From Elusimicrobiota bacterium (GTDB lineage: Bacteria; Elusimicrobiota; Elusimicrobia; UBA1565; JACRDR01): a stretch of DNA of 9,485 nucleotides. The position numbers were made by a program, and so were the translations under genes. The stretch's first letter is position 1, and the number at the start of each line of letters is the position of its first letter. The stretch lies in contig JACRDR010000117.1 in the NCBI GenBank assembly GCA_016212845.1, positions 1-9,485 of the forward strand, in the 5' to 3' direction. Of the stretch, positions 1-5,667 are shown one piece after another. The notes beneath the pieces were generated by a model, which was not told the DNA's origin, ran no database searches, and was given only the letters and a program-made list of their open reading frames with translations.

Positions 1-274
1 CAAGGCACGTAGTTGGGATCCGTCGTAGGGAAGCGTTCGGTGCAGCTCGCCGACGGCATGAAGCGATATTTGGCGCACGATTGCGCGTTGGTTTGGACCG
101 GGATTTGGATCGTGCAGTGCCCTTTGACCTGGCTCGGCTGGGCGGAGGGGTAGGTGATGTAGCAGTTCATGGTGACCGTCACCGTGCCGTTGCCTGTGTT
201 CACGCTGTCGGAGCGCTTCAAGCGGTTCGTCCCGTCGTCCGGGGGGTAGGCCGGCGTGGCGGTGAAATCGCGCT
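1..274 (-). CDS. Body of a Cys-rich pilin-like secreted protein, in inverted orientation (partial)
   Basis: Read on the minus strand, this stretch stays open and encodes residues beginning DFTATPAYPPDDGTNRLK, passing VTVTMNCYITYPS and a Cys-containing IQIPVQTNAQSCAKYRF segment, and ending TTDPNYVPC at the window edge. The last 19 or so residues are the same as those encoded on the plus strand at 277-332, because both lie in the inverted repeat. Joined to 333-357, the protein would end in CPQITISG. Composition (Asn, Thr, Ser, Gly, paired Cys, beta-prone runs) resembles the globular part of a minor pilin, and the three genes just downstream are minor pilins, so a FimU/GspH-like or other prepilin is a fair guess. 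The N-terminal prepilin motif that would prove it is not in the window. No family was recognised from this part alone. Confidence 0.6.
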
Positions 275-332
275 TGCCGTCGGCGAGCTGCACCGAACGC
301 TTCCCTACGACGGATCCCAACTACGTGCCTTG
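1..332. repeat. 58-bp perfect inverted repeat flanking a 216-bp inverted pilin segment
   Basis: Positions 1-58 are the exact reverse complement of 275-332 (position n pairs with 333-n). Beyond a 3-base interruption, 61-65 also complement 271-275. The enclosed 59-274 is open on the minus strand and encodes the body of the protein whose C-terminus lies on the plus strand at 275-357. The repeat reaches the very first base of the window, which is what an assembler produces when it walks round a hairpin loop and stops at an already used sequence, or what a fold-back chimera produces. A genuine invertible segment would look the same from sequence alone. The repeat is seen directly; its cause is inference. 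Confidence 0.95.
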
Positions 333-357
333 CCCGCAGATCACGATCTCCGGCTGA
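275..357 (+). CDS. C-terminal end of the same pilin-like protein (partial, correct orientation)
   Basis: The frame ending at the TGA at 355-357 encodes PSASCTERFPTTDPNYVPC followed by PQITISG. Upstream in the same frame there is a TAG at 247-249, so no complete gene exists on this strand. The true upstream coding sequence is on the minus strand of 1-274: inverting 59-274 in place restores an uninterrupted frame across the junction (...KYRFMPSASCTER...). The stop lies 10 bp before the ATG of the PilV-like gene, and the GAGG ribosome-binding site of that gene overlaps this TGA, so this was the preceding gene of the same operon. That it is one gene split by an inversion is a strong inference from the reading frame. 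Confidence 0.7.
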
Positions 358-367
358 GGCCGACGAC

Positions 368-811
368 ATGAGAACCCGCCCGCGACGCCGCAACGGATTC
401 ACCCTCATCGAGGTCTGCGTGGCGGCGATGATCGTCGCGATCGGCGCCACCGCCCTGTTTGCGGTCGCGCTCTCGACGCGGCGCACCGTCGCGGTGAGCC
501 CGATCCGCGAGCAGATGACGCAGTACTCGCGCCTGTTGATGGAAACCCTCAAGACCTACGTCACGTCGGACGTCAGCAACAACACCGGCGCTCCGAACCC
601 GGCCGCCGCCAACCCGTGGCAGCTCTGCGCCGGCGACGGGGCGCACACCTGGGCGCTGACGTCCGGAAATCACAACGCCGACTGCCTGCTCCCGACCTCG
701 CTGACCGCCGCGCCCCCGACCGGCGCGAACGCGACGCTGCGCTACGCGGTGTCGGTGAGCGGCGGAGCGCGCAAGATCACCGTGACGATGTCCTGGACGG
801 AGCCCGATTGA
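368..811 (+). CDS. Prepilin with N-terminal methylation motif, PilV/GspI-like minor pilin
   Basis: A 147-residue protein with a short basic leader (RTRPRRRNG) followed by GFTLIEV, the type IV prepilin signal. The prepilin peptidase PilD would cut between Gly10 and Phe11 and methylate Phe; the Glu at mature position 5 (residue 15) is present. Residues 12-35 form the hydrophobic helix that anchors the subunit in the inner membrane before assembly. The rest is a small domain with two Cys after residue 80. Length and place just before PilW- and PilX-like genes match PilV or GspI, minor subunits of the type IV pilus or type II secretion pseudopilus tip. The ATG is preceded by GAGG at 356-359, 8 nt away. 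The stop overlaps the next start by one base (TGATG), implying translational coupling. Which of the two systems it serves cannot be told here. Confidence 0.85.
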   Translation: MRTRPRRRNGFTLIEVCVAAMIVAIGATALFAVALSTRRTVAVSPIREQMTQYSRLLMETLKTYVTSDVSNNTGAPNPAAANPWQLCAGDGAHTWALTSGNHNADCLLPTSLTAAPPTGANATLRYAVSVSGGARKITVTMSWTEPD

Positions 812-1560
812 TGAAGCTCTTTCGCGCGAGCGACGGCTTCTCCATGATCGAGCTCATGGTCGTGGTGCTGCTCATGGCGGTGGTGCTTATGGGTCTCTTC
901 TCGCTGCAGGACGCTCTGCTCCAGCAACGCGGGCGCATCCTGCGCAACATCATGGTGCGCAACCAGAACGACTACGCGCGGCGGATCGTCATGCGCGAGC
1001 TCTCGTCGGCGACGCTGATCCAGGAGCCGGCGGTGGGCGCGACCGGCAACAACCTCGTCGGCTGGAAAAACCTCGACACGACGAACATATTCTGCTGCAA
1101 CGGCACCTGCCGTTACTGCGAACCGACCAACACCAATCTCAAGATCAATGACGCGGCCAACTGCGGTTGCTCCTCGATCGCCGGCATCACGCCTCAGCCG
1201 CTGTCCACGTCGAGGCCGATCGAGTGGTTCCGTTTCTGCCTCGACCAGACGAACAACCGGCTGGTCTATTATACCGGTACTATCCCCCTCAACTCATTGC
1301 TGCCGGCCGCCGCCACGGCGGCCTGCGGAACTTCGGCCACGGAGATCATCGCGGGATTCGGCTCGGGCACGCGCACGCCCCAGGTCCTTCAATCGCCCGG
1401 CGCGATCTTCAGCCGCGGCCGCGCGAACTGGGTCGACGTGAATTTCTCGGTGAACGTCGAGGGCGCGGTGCCCTCCACCGGCCTGCTCGAGACCGCGAAA
1501 GCCGAGTCGCACGTCGGCATCGCGATCATGTCGCACAACCAGACGGGGGTAAGCTGGTGA
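811..1560 (+). CDS. Prepilin, PilW/GspJ-like minor pilin with Cys-rich insert
   Basis: A 249-residue protein beginning MKLFRASDGFSMIELMVVV. Cleavage is expected between Gly9 and Phe10; Glu14 is the conserved mature Glu5; residues 15-31 are the transmembrane helix, followed by an amphipathic stretch rich in Arg and Gln. The length is normal for PilW/GspJ, larger than other minor pilins. There are eight Cys (95, 96, 100, 103, 118, 120, 143, 172), six of them packed between residues 95 and 120 in a CC-x3-C-x2-C...C-x-C pattern, which suggests disulfides or a metal site. The frame is open further upstream, but the ATG at 811 is chosen because it starts directly at the prepilin leader, overlaps the stop of the previous gene and has GGAG at 799-802. 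It overlaps the next gene by 4 nt (GTGA). The family is clear; subfamily naming is by position and size. Confidence 0.85.
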   Translation: MKLFRASDGFSMIELMVVVLLMAVVLMGLFSLQDALLQQRGRILRNIMVRNQNDYARRIVMRELSSATLIQEPAVGATGNNLVGWKNLDTTNIFCCNGTCRYCEPTNTNLKINDAANCGCSSIAGITPQPLSTSRPIEWFRFCLDQTNNRLVYYTGTIPLNSLLPAAATAACGTSATEIIAGFGSGTRTPQVLQSPGAIFSRGRANWVDVNFSVNVEGAVPSTGLLETAKAESHVGIAIMSHNQTGVSW

Positions 1561-2012
1561 GGGCCTCTCGCGGCGTGATCTTGGTCCACGTCATGATCCT
1601 CGTGACCCTGCTCGCCTGGGTCGCGTCGATGTTCTTGAGCGCGGTGCTCTCCCGCCAGATCGTGGCCAAGCAGACGATGAAGAGCTCCGAGCTTCGGGAG
1701 GCGATGTCCGCGGCCTCCGCGCGCATCACCAGCTGCCTCGCCGGCAATCCCACGGGCTCGCCGTCGGTGCCCTCGTTTCCGGTTACCAACGCGTGCACCG
1801 GGACTGCCACGATGCCCGCGGCGTTGTCGACCTTTATGCAGGGGTGCCTCGGCGGAACCTCGCCGACCACCTTCACCGTCGGCGACGCGCCGAACGTGCG
1901 GCCGGTATCGTTCGTCGTCTGCAGCTCGCCCGCGTCGCCCCCATGCCGGTTTCGCATCAACGTCTGCGAGCCCGGCGATACCTGCGCCGCGCCTTCCGCG
2001 ACCTGCCCCTAG
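1557..2012 (+). CDS. PilX/GspK-like minor pilin (Glu5-less prepilin-like protein)
   Basis: A 151-residue protein starting from GTG at 1557, inside the previous stop codon (GTGA overlap). The N-terminus reads MRASRGVILVHVMILVTL: a short basic leader, a Gly6-Val7 cleavage point and a hydrophobic helix to about residue 31. Mature position 5 is His, not Glu; PilX and GspK proteins commonly lack this Glu, being tip subunits. A polar SRQIVAKQT stretch continues the helix. The C-terminal part has eight Cys (60, 80, 97, 122, 130, 137, 143, 150), over 5 percent of residues. At 151 residues it is shorter than most PilX and much shorter than GspK, which usually carries a large inserted domain. The frame is open well upstream over the PilW-like gene, but that part is a shadow. 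No PilY1 gene follows; the operon ends at a convergent gene. Confidence 0.72.
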   Translation: MRASRGVILVHVMILVTLLAWVASMFLSAVLSRQIVAKQTMKSSELREAMSAASARITSCLAGNPTGSPSVPSFPVTNACTGTATMPAALSTFMQGCLGGTSPTTFTVGDAPNVRPVSFVVCSSPASPPCRFRINVCEPGDTCAAPSATCP

Positions 2013-2032
2013 CGAGTGCCGGTCCCCCATCA

Positions 2033-2074
2033 ACAACCTAGGCCCTAGGTCCTAGGTTGTCCACCGGTGGACAA
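2033..2074. repeat. Nested palindromes in the convergent gap (possible bidirectional terminator)
   Basis: Two overlapping inverted repeats lie between the converging pilin operon and Mur ligase gene. ACAACCTAGG (2033-2042) pairs with CCTAGGTTGT (2051-2060) around an 8-nt loop, and TTGTCCACCGGTGGACAA (2057-2074) is a perfect 18-bp palindrome sharing four bases with the first. CCTAGG occurs three times at 7-bp intervals (2037, 2044, 2051). Neither hairpin is followed by a clear T-run on either strand, so a standard intrinsic terminator is not proven; the location still favours transcription termination. The rest of the 92-bp gap (2075-2104) is AT-rich and shows nothing recognisable. Confidence 0.6.
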
Positions 2075-2104
2075 GCTGGGGATATCTCGAAAAAGTGATT
2101 ATAT

Positions 2105-3454
2105 TTACTTGCTTTTCAGCGCGGCGAGCAGCGACTTCGCGAAGTCCCCGAGGGAGGGGTCCCGGGCGCCCATGGTGAGGACGACGTCGCCCGCCTTGGC
2201 CTCGGCGGCGATCAGCGCGGGGAGGCCGGCCCGGTCGGCGGCGAAGCGGGCGTCCTTGCTGCGCGCGCGCACCGGGTCGGCCAGGTCTTTAGACGAGATC
2301 GTTTTCTGCGCCGTGCCGCCCGCGTAGTAGATCTCGGGCAGCCACAGCACGTCTGTGGGCGCGAGCGAATCGGAGAACGCGTCGATGAACTCCTGCTTGT
2401 TGAAGCGCGTCGGCGCGTAGCCGTGCGGCTGAAAGACCGAGAGCACCCGCTTGGCGCGCAGCTTCGCGGTCGCGATCGCGGCGCGGACCTTCGCGGGGTT
2501 GTGCGCGAAATCGTCGATGACGGTCACGCCGCGGGCCTCGCCCACGACCTCGAAGCGGCGGGCGACGCCCTTGAACGCAGCCAGCCCTTTCGCGCAGGCT
2601 TCGAGGGGCGCGCCCGCGGCGCGGGCCGCGGCGATCGCGGCGAGGGCGTTCTCGACGTTGTGGCGGCCGGGGAGCGGCAGGCGGAACTCGACGACGCCGA
2701 TCTTAAACGAGGAGCCGCCGGCCTCGAGCCTGAGACCGTCGGGCAACTCGAAGGTCTTCGCGCCCGCGGCGAGCGCCTCCAGTCCCGGCGAGCCCGCGTT
2801 TACCACGAACTCGCGGCAGCGGCTCTTGAAGGAGGAGAACATCGCGACGAGCTCCGGCACTTCCTTGTGATCCTTCTCGACGTTGAGGAGCACGCCGAGC
2901 CACGGCTCGTAGCGCACGAGCGTGCCGTCGGACTCGTCCGCCTCGATGACGAGGAGCTCGGACTTGCCGCGCCGCGCGTTGCCGACGAGGCCCTCGGCCT
3001 CGAGCGCGCGCAGGCCGCCGCCTGTAATCACCGACGGGCCGAGGCCCGCGGCCTCGAGGATCTCGTAGATCATCGCGCTGACGGTCGACTTGCCGCTCGT
3101 GCCAGCCACCGCGATCGTGCGCCGCTCCTTCACGTAGCGCGCGAGCATGTCGGCACGGTGGATGACCGGGACGTTCGCGGCGCGCGCGGCCGAAAGATCC
3201 GCGTTGTCGGTCTCGATCGCCGTCGAGGCGATCACCGCGTCGGCGCCTTTCACTCCGGAGCCGTCTTGCGGCACGACCTTGATCCCCAGGGCCTCGAGCT
3301 TTCGCCGGAGCTCCGCGGCCAAGCCGCGGTCGAAGCTGCGATCGGAGCCCGTCGCCCTGCCTCCGCCCATCGCGTGGAACTGCGCCAGCGCGCTCATGCC
3401 GGCGCCCGCGAGCCCGACGTAGTGGAAGGTCTCCAATCGGCGGCACGATACCAT
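2105..3454 (-). CDS. MurC-like Mur ligase (UDP-N-acetylmuramate-L-alanine ligase or paralogue)
   Basis: A 449-residue cytoplasmic ATP-dependent ligase with the three Mur domains. The N-terminal Rossmann-like domain has FHYVGLAGAGMSALAQ (10-25) and GSDRS, as in MurC. The central ATPase domain has the P-loop AGTSGKST (117-124), EADESDG (171-177) and NVEKDH (191-196). The C-terminal domain has GVARRFEVVG (296-305), DDFAHNPAKVRAAI (314-327) and VFQPHGYAPTRF (340-351). MurC joins L-alanine to UDP-MurNAc in peptidoglycan synthesis, and the length is close to the usual 450-490. The P-loop normally reads GTHGKTT in MurC and Mpl; here the His is Ser and a Thr is Ser, and DFAHNP differs from the usual GHHP. 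With the gene standing away from a dcw cluster, a MurC-like paralogue (for example peptide recycling, Mpl-like) is a real alternative. The ATG at 3454 has no ideal Shine-Dalgarno site. Confidence 0.8.
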   Translation of the reverse strand: MVSCRRLETFHYVGLAGAGMSALAQFHAMGGGRATGSDRSFDRGLAAELRRKLEALGIKVVPQDGSGVKGADAVIASTAIETDNADLSAARAANVPVIHRADMLARYVKERRTIAVAGTSGKSTVSAMIYEILEAAGLGPSVITGGGLRALEAEGLVGNARRGKSELLVIEADESDGTLVRYEPWLGVLLNVEKDHKEVPELVAMFSSFKSRCREFVVNAGSPGLEALAAGAKTFELPDGLRLEAGGSSFKIGVVEFRLPLPGRHNVENALAAIAAARAAGAPLEACAKGLAAFKGVARRFEVVGEARGVTVIDDFAHNPAKVRAAIATAKLRAKRVLSVFQPHGYAPTRFNKQEFIDAFSDSLAPTDVLWLPEIYYAGGTAQKTISSKDLADPVRARSKDARFAADRAGLPALIAAEAKAGDVVLTMGARDPSLGDFAKSLLAALKSK

Positions 3455-3470
3455 TTCCTACAATGCGGCG

Positions 3471-4460
3471 ATGCGCGCCGTTCTGCTCGCCGCCCTGCTG
3501 CTTTCCGGCTGCTCGCCCGTCTACGTCTACAAGGCGTGGCGGGGCCAGGCGCGGCTCATGTCCGCGCGACGGCCGATCGAGAAAGTCCTGGCCGACCCGG
3601 CCGCCGACGCCGCGACGAAGCGCAAGCTCGAGCTCGTCCTCGACGTCCGGCGCTACGCCTTCGAGACGATCGGCATCCCGAAGACCGGAAACTACTCGGA
3701 GTACTCGAAGGTCGACGGGCCGGCGGTCAGCTGGGTCGTTAGCGGCTCCAAGCGGACCGCGCTCGAGCCGAAAACCTGGTGGTTCCCGTTCGTGGGGAGC
3801 GTCCCCTACAAGGGCTTCTTCGATAAGGCCGACGCCGAGGCCGAGAACGCGGCGCTGGAAAAGGACGGCTGGGACGCCTTCTACGGCGGAGTCTCCGCCT
3901 ACAGCACGCTCCGCTGGTTCCAGGACCCCGTCCTCTCGACGATGCTCGAGCAGCCCGACGGCGCGCTCGCCGAGGTCCTCATTCACGAACTCACGCATAC
4001 CGCGCTCTTCTTCAAGAGCCAGGTCGACTTCAACGAGGCGCTCGCGACCTACGTCGGCGAAACCGCCTGCCGGCGCTTCCTCGCGGCCAGGTACGGCGCG
4101 GACTCGAAGGAGCTCGCCCAATACCTCAAGTCGCTCGAGGAACAGGAGGCCCGCTCGAAGCTGCTCGACGAGCTCTACGCCGAGCTCGACGCGCTCTATA
4201 AGAGCCCGGCGTCCGACGCCGAAAAGCTCGAGAAGCGTACGCCGATCTTCGAGCGCTGCGCGAAAAGGCTGGGCTACAAGAAGCTCAACAACGCGGTCCT
4301 GCTCTCCCAGCGCCGCTACCGCTACGACCTCTCCGACTTCCGGCGCGCCCACGAGAAAGCCGGAAACGACTGGCGGAAATTCCTCGACGCGATGAAGGCG
4401 CTCGACCGGAGGAGCCCGCGCGAGGACCTGAAGCGGCGCCTGGACGGTACCAGGAATTGA
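3471..4460 (+). CDS. Lipoprotein zinc metallopeptidase, COG4324 predicted aminopeptidase family
   Basis: A 329-residue protein with a very short lipoprotein signal, MRAVLLAALLLSGC; Cys14 would be lipidated, placing the protein on a membrane facing the periplasm. The catalytic motif is LIHELTHTALF with His172, Glu173 and His176 (HExxH zinc site), followed by FNEALATYVGE, where Glu189 and Glu197 are candidates for the third zinc ligand. SVPYKGFF, GWDAFYGGVSAYSTL and the FNEALATYVGE block match the predicted-aminopeptidase family (Pfam DUF2265/Aminopep) as I know it, and the length is typical. The C-terminal third is charged and helical. The substrate is unproven; aminopeptidase activity in this family is mostly predicted. 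It starts 16 bp from the divergent Mur ligase with no clear Shine-Dalgarno site. Its last four residues (GTRN) and stop codon lie inside the large hairpin at 4444-4544. Confidence 0.85.
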   Translation: MRAVLLAALLLSGCSPVYVYKAWRGQARLMSARRPIEKVLADPAADAATKRKLELVLDVRRYAFETIGIPKTGNYSEYSKVDGPAVSWVVSGSKRTALEPKTWWFPFVGSVPYKGFFDKADAEAENAALEKDGWDAFYGGVSAYSTLRWFQDPVLSTMLEQPDGALAEVLIHELTHTALFFKSQVDFNEALATYVGETACRRFLAARYGADSKELAQYLKSLEEQEARSKLLDELYAELDALYKSPASDAEKLEKRTPIFERCAKRLGYKKLNNAVLLSQRRYRYDLSDFRRAHEKAGNDWRKFLDAMKALDRRSPREDLKRRLDGTRN

Positions 4461-4544
4461 TTAGTGAGATTATGGAGACTAAGTTCCAAACAGTTAGAAT
4501 GAAACTTAGTCTCCATAATCTCACTAATCAATTCCTGGTACCGT
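4444..4544. repeat. Perfect 42-bp-stem hairpin, 101 bp, AT-rich (MITE-like or processing hairpin)
   Basis: Positions 4444-4485 are the exact reverse complement of 4503-4544 (n pairs with 8988-n), with a 17-nt loop at 4486-4502. The element is about 38 percent GC, far below its neighbours, and has GGTACC at both outer ends. It contains the stop codon of the peptidase gene and ends 8 bp before the GTG of the methyltransferase. A 42-bp perfect stem is much longer than an intrinsic terminator and has no T-run after it. No target-site duplication is visible at the edges. Candidates are a small non-autonomous mobile element (MITE), an RNase III-processed mRNA hairpin, or an unusual terminator or attenuator. 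The palindrome is certain; the role is open. Confidence 0.95.
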
Positions 4545-4552
4545 AAACCCCG

Positions 4553-5230
4553 GTGGCCGAAGAACTCTTCAACAAGACGCACGAATACGACGAGATGCTC
4601 CAAAAGGGGCTCGCCCTTTCCGGCGAGTCGAAGGAGTTCTTCGTCGCCGGCCGCCTGGCCGACCTCAAGGGCCATCTCCCCGACGGCTTCGCCGTAAACA
4701 AGATCCTCGATTTCGGCTGCGGCATGGGCGGCACGACGCGCGCGCTCGCCGAGGCGTTTCCCGGCGCGCAGGTCGTGGGCGCCGACACCGCCGAGAACGC
4801 GCTCGCCCACGCGCGGGAGAACACGAAGGACCCGAAAGTATCCTTTACGACGCTCGACAAGATCGGGACGGGCTTCGACCTCGCCTACGTCAACGGCGTC
4901 TTTCATCACATCGAGCTCGAGAAGAGACCTCAGGCGGCGACGCTGATCCAAAAGGCGCTGCGGCCGGGCGGGCGCTTCGCGTTCTTCGAGAACAACCCCT
5001 GGAACCCGGGCACGCGGCTCATCATGTCGCGCATCCCGTTCGACCGCGACGCGGTGCCGATCCCGCCGGACGAGGGCCGCGAGCTGCTCTTCGGCGCGGG
5101 ATTCGCGCTCGAGCCTACGCGCTATCTCTTTTTCTTCCCGCGGATCCTGGCGTACTTCCGGGTCTTCGAGCACCTGCTCAAGGAAGTGCCGATGGGCGCG
5201 CAGTACCACATCCCCGCCGTGAAGGAGTGA
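4553..5230 (+). CDS. Class I SAM-dependent methyltransferase
   Basis: A 225-residue Rossmann-fold methyltransferase. Motif I is ILDFGCGMGGTTRALAE (51-67), which holds the SAM methionine moiety. VVGADTAENALAHAREN (74-90) is the strand and acidic residue that bind ribose. DLAYVNGVFHHIE (109-121) is motif IV, and ALRPGGRFAFFENNPWNP (135-152) is the post-motif region. FENNPWNPGTRLIMSRIPFD is a recognisable variant seen in methyltransferases of small molecules and glycans, but the substrate cannot be read from it. The start is GTG at 4553: an in-frame TAA at 4544-4546 (the last base of the hairpin plus two) blocks anything further upstream. No Shine-Dalgarno site precedes it, perhaps because the hairpin separates it from its original leader. 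Its stop overlaps the ribosome-binding site of the rhodanese gene, so the two are co-transcribed. Confidence 0.85.
   Translation: MAEELFNKTHEYDEMLQKGLALSGESKEFFVAGRLADLKGHLPDGFAVNKILDFGCGMGGTTRALAEAFPGAQVVGADTAENALAHARENTKDPKVSFTTLDKIGTGFDLAYVNGVFHHIELEKRPQAATLIQKALRPGGRFAFFENNPWNPGTRLIMSRIPFDRDAVPIPPDEGRELLFGAGFALEPTRYLFFFPRILAYFRVFEHLLKEVPMGAQYHIPAVKE
5222..5227 (+). promoter_or_regulatory. Ribosome-binding site AAGGAG deciding the rhodanese start
   Basis: AAGGAG ends 5 nt before the ATG at 5233. It supports that ATG over the in-frame GTG at 5227, which would lie within the Shine-Dalgarno sequence itself. It overlaps the last codons of the methyltransferase, the usual layout of translational coupling. 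Confidence 0.75.
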
Positions 5231-5232
5231 AC

Positions 5233-5556
5233 ATGGACGTCCCCGCGATCGACGTGAAGGAGCTCAAGGAACGCCGCGACAAGAAGTCGCCCCATTTCCT
5301 GCTCGACGTGCGCGAGAAGGACGAGTACGCGATCGCCAAGATCGACGGCGCGGCGCTCATCCCGATGAGCGAGCTCCAAGGCCGGGTCGCCGAGATTCCG
5401 AAGGACCGCGAGGTCATCGTCCATTGCCATCACGGCGGGCGCTCCGCGCAGGTCGTGCGCTGGCTCCTCAAGTCCGGATTCCCGGACGCGAAAAACCTCG
5501 ACGGCGGGATCGACGCTTGGTCCTGCGAAATCGACACCTCGGTTCCGCGCTACTGA
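5233..5556 (+). CDS. Single-domain rhodanese (sulfurtransferase)
   Basis: A 107-residue cytoplasmic protein of normal length for a lone rhodanese domain. It has LLDVREKDEYAIAKIDGA (23-40), the hallmark CH2A-like region, and the active-site loop CHHGGRS with Cys65 as persulfide carrier and Arg70 closing the six-residue loop (C-x4-R). The end carries NLDGGIDAW (88-96), also a family signature. Rhodaneses pass sulfane sulfur from thiosulfate or persulfides to acceptors such as cyanide, thiols or sulfur-transfer proteins. The CHHGGRS loop is the version common in small rhodaneses and in MoeB-linked domains. Two further possible thiol residues are few; Cys98 is the only other one. It follows the methyltransferase after two bases, suggesting a shared transcript, but joint function is only inferred. 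Confidence 0.9.
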   Translation: MDVPAIDVKELKERRDKKSPHFLLDVREKDEYAIAKIDGAALIPMSELQGRVAEIPKDREVIVHCHHGGRSAQVVRWLLKSGFPDAKNLDGGIDAWSCEIDTSVPRY

Positions 5557-5667
5557 AGGTTCACTGCAGTCGCCGGGCGCGATCTCGAAAAATGATGCAA
5601 ATCACGTAGTTTTTTATTCAGCGAAGGTTTCGTAGCCCCTTCGCCGCCGATCCCTCATGCTATCGGC
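5557..5667 (+). other. Intergenic leader with two small hairpins before the HTH gene
   Basis: This 111-bp gap has an AT-rich core (5588-5620, including a T6 run at 5610-5615) in otherwise GC-rich DNA, a likely place for the promoter of the regulator and/or the end of the rhodanese transcript. GCGAAGG (5621-5627) pairs with CCTTCGC (5638-5644) around a 10-nt loop. TCATGC (5655-5660) pairs with GCATGA (5666-5671) around TATCG, which puts the ATG of the next gene in a stem. No convincing -35/-10 pair or Shine-Dalgarno site was found. Either palindrome could be an operator for the adjacent DNA-binding protein; this is a guess. Confidence 0.35.

Noticed and set aside
81..371. Plus-strand 96-codon open frame over the inverted pilin segment
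   Set aside because: It is antisense to the pilin-like coding sequence read on the minus strand and has no recognisable features.
2057..2080. TTGTCCACC and its mirror as DnaA boxes or a replication origin or dif site
   Set aside because: Each half differs from the TTATNCACA consensus at two positions, there is no cluster of boxes, and no replication gene is nearby; the palindrome explains the pattern.
2423..4352. Very long open frames opposite or across the Mur ligase and peptidase genes (439 codons plus strand at 2423-3742, 549 codons minus strand at 2703-4352)
   Set aside because: They are Arg/Gly/Ala-rich with no family features, and overlap genes with clear motifs. Long shadow frames are expected in GC-rich DNA.
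4503..4544. Hairpin as an ordinary Rho-independent terminator of the peptidase gene
   Set aside because: The stem is far longer than usual, AT-rich rather than GC-rich, includes the stop codon, and no T-run follows on either strand.
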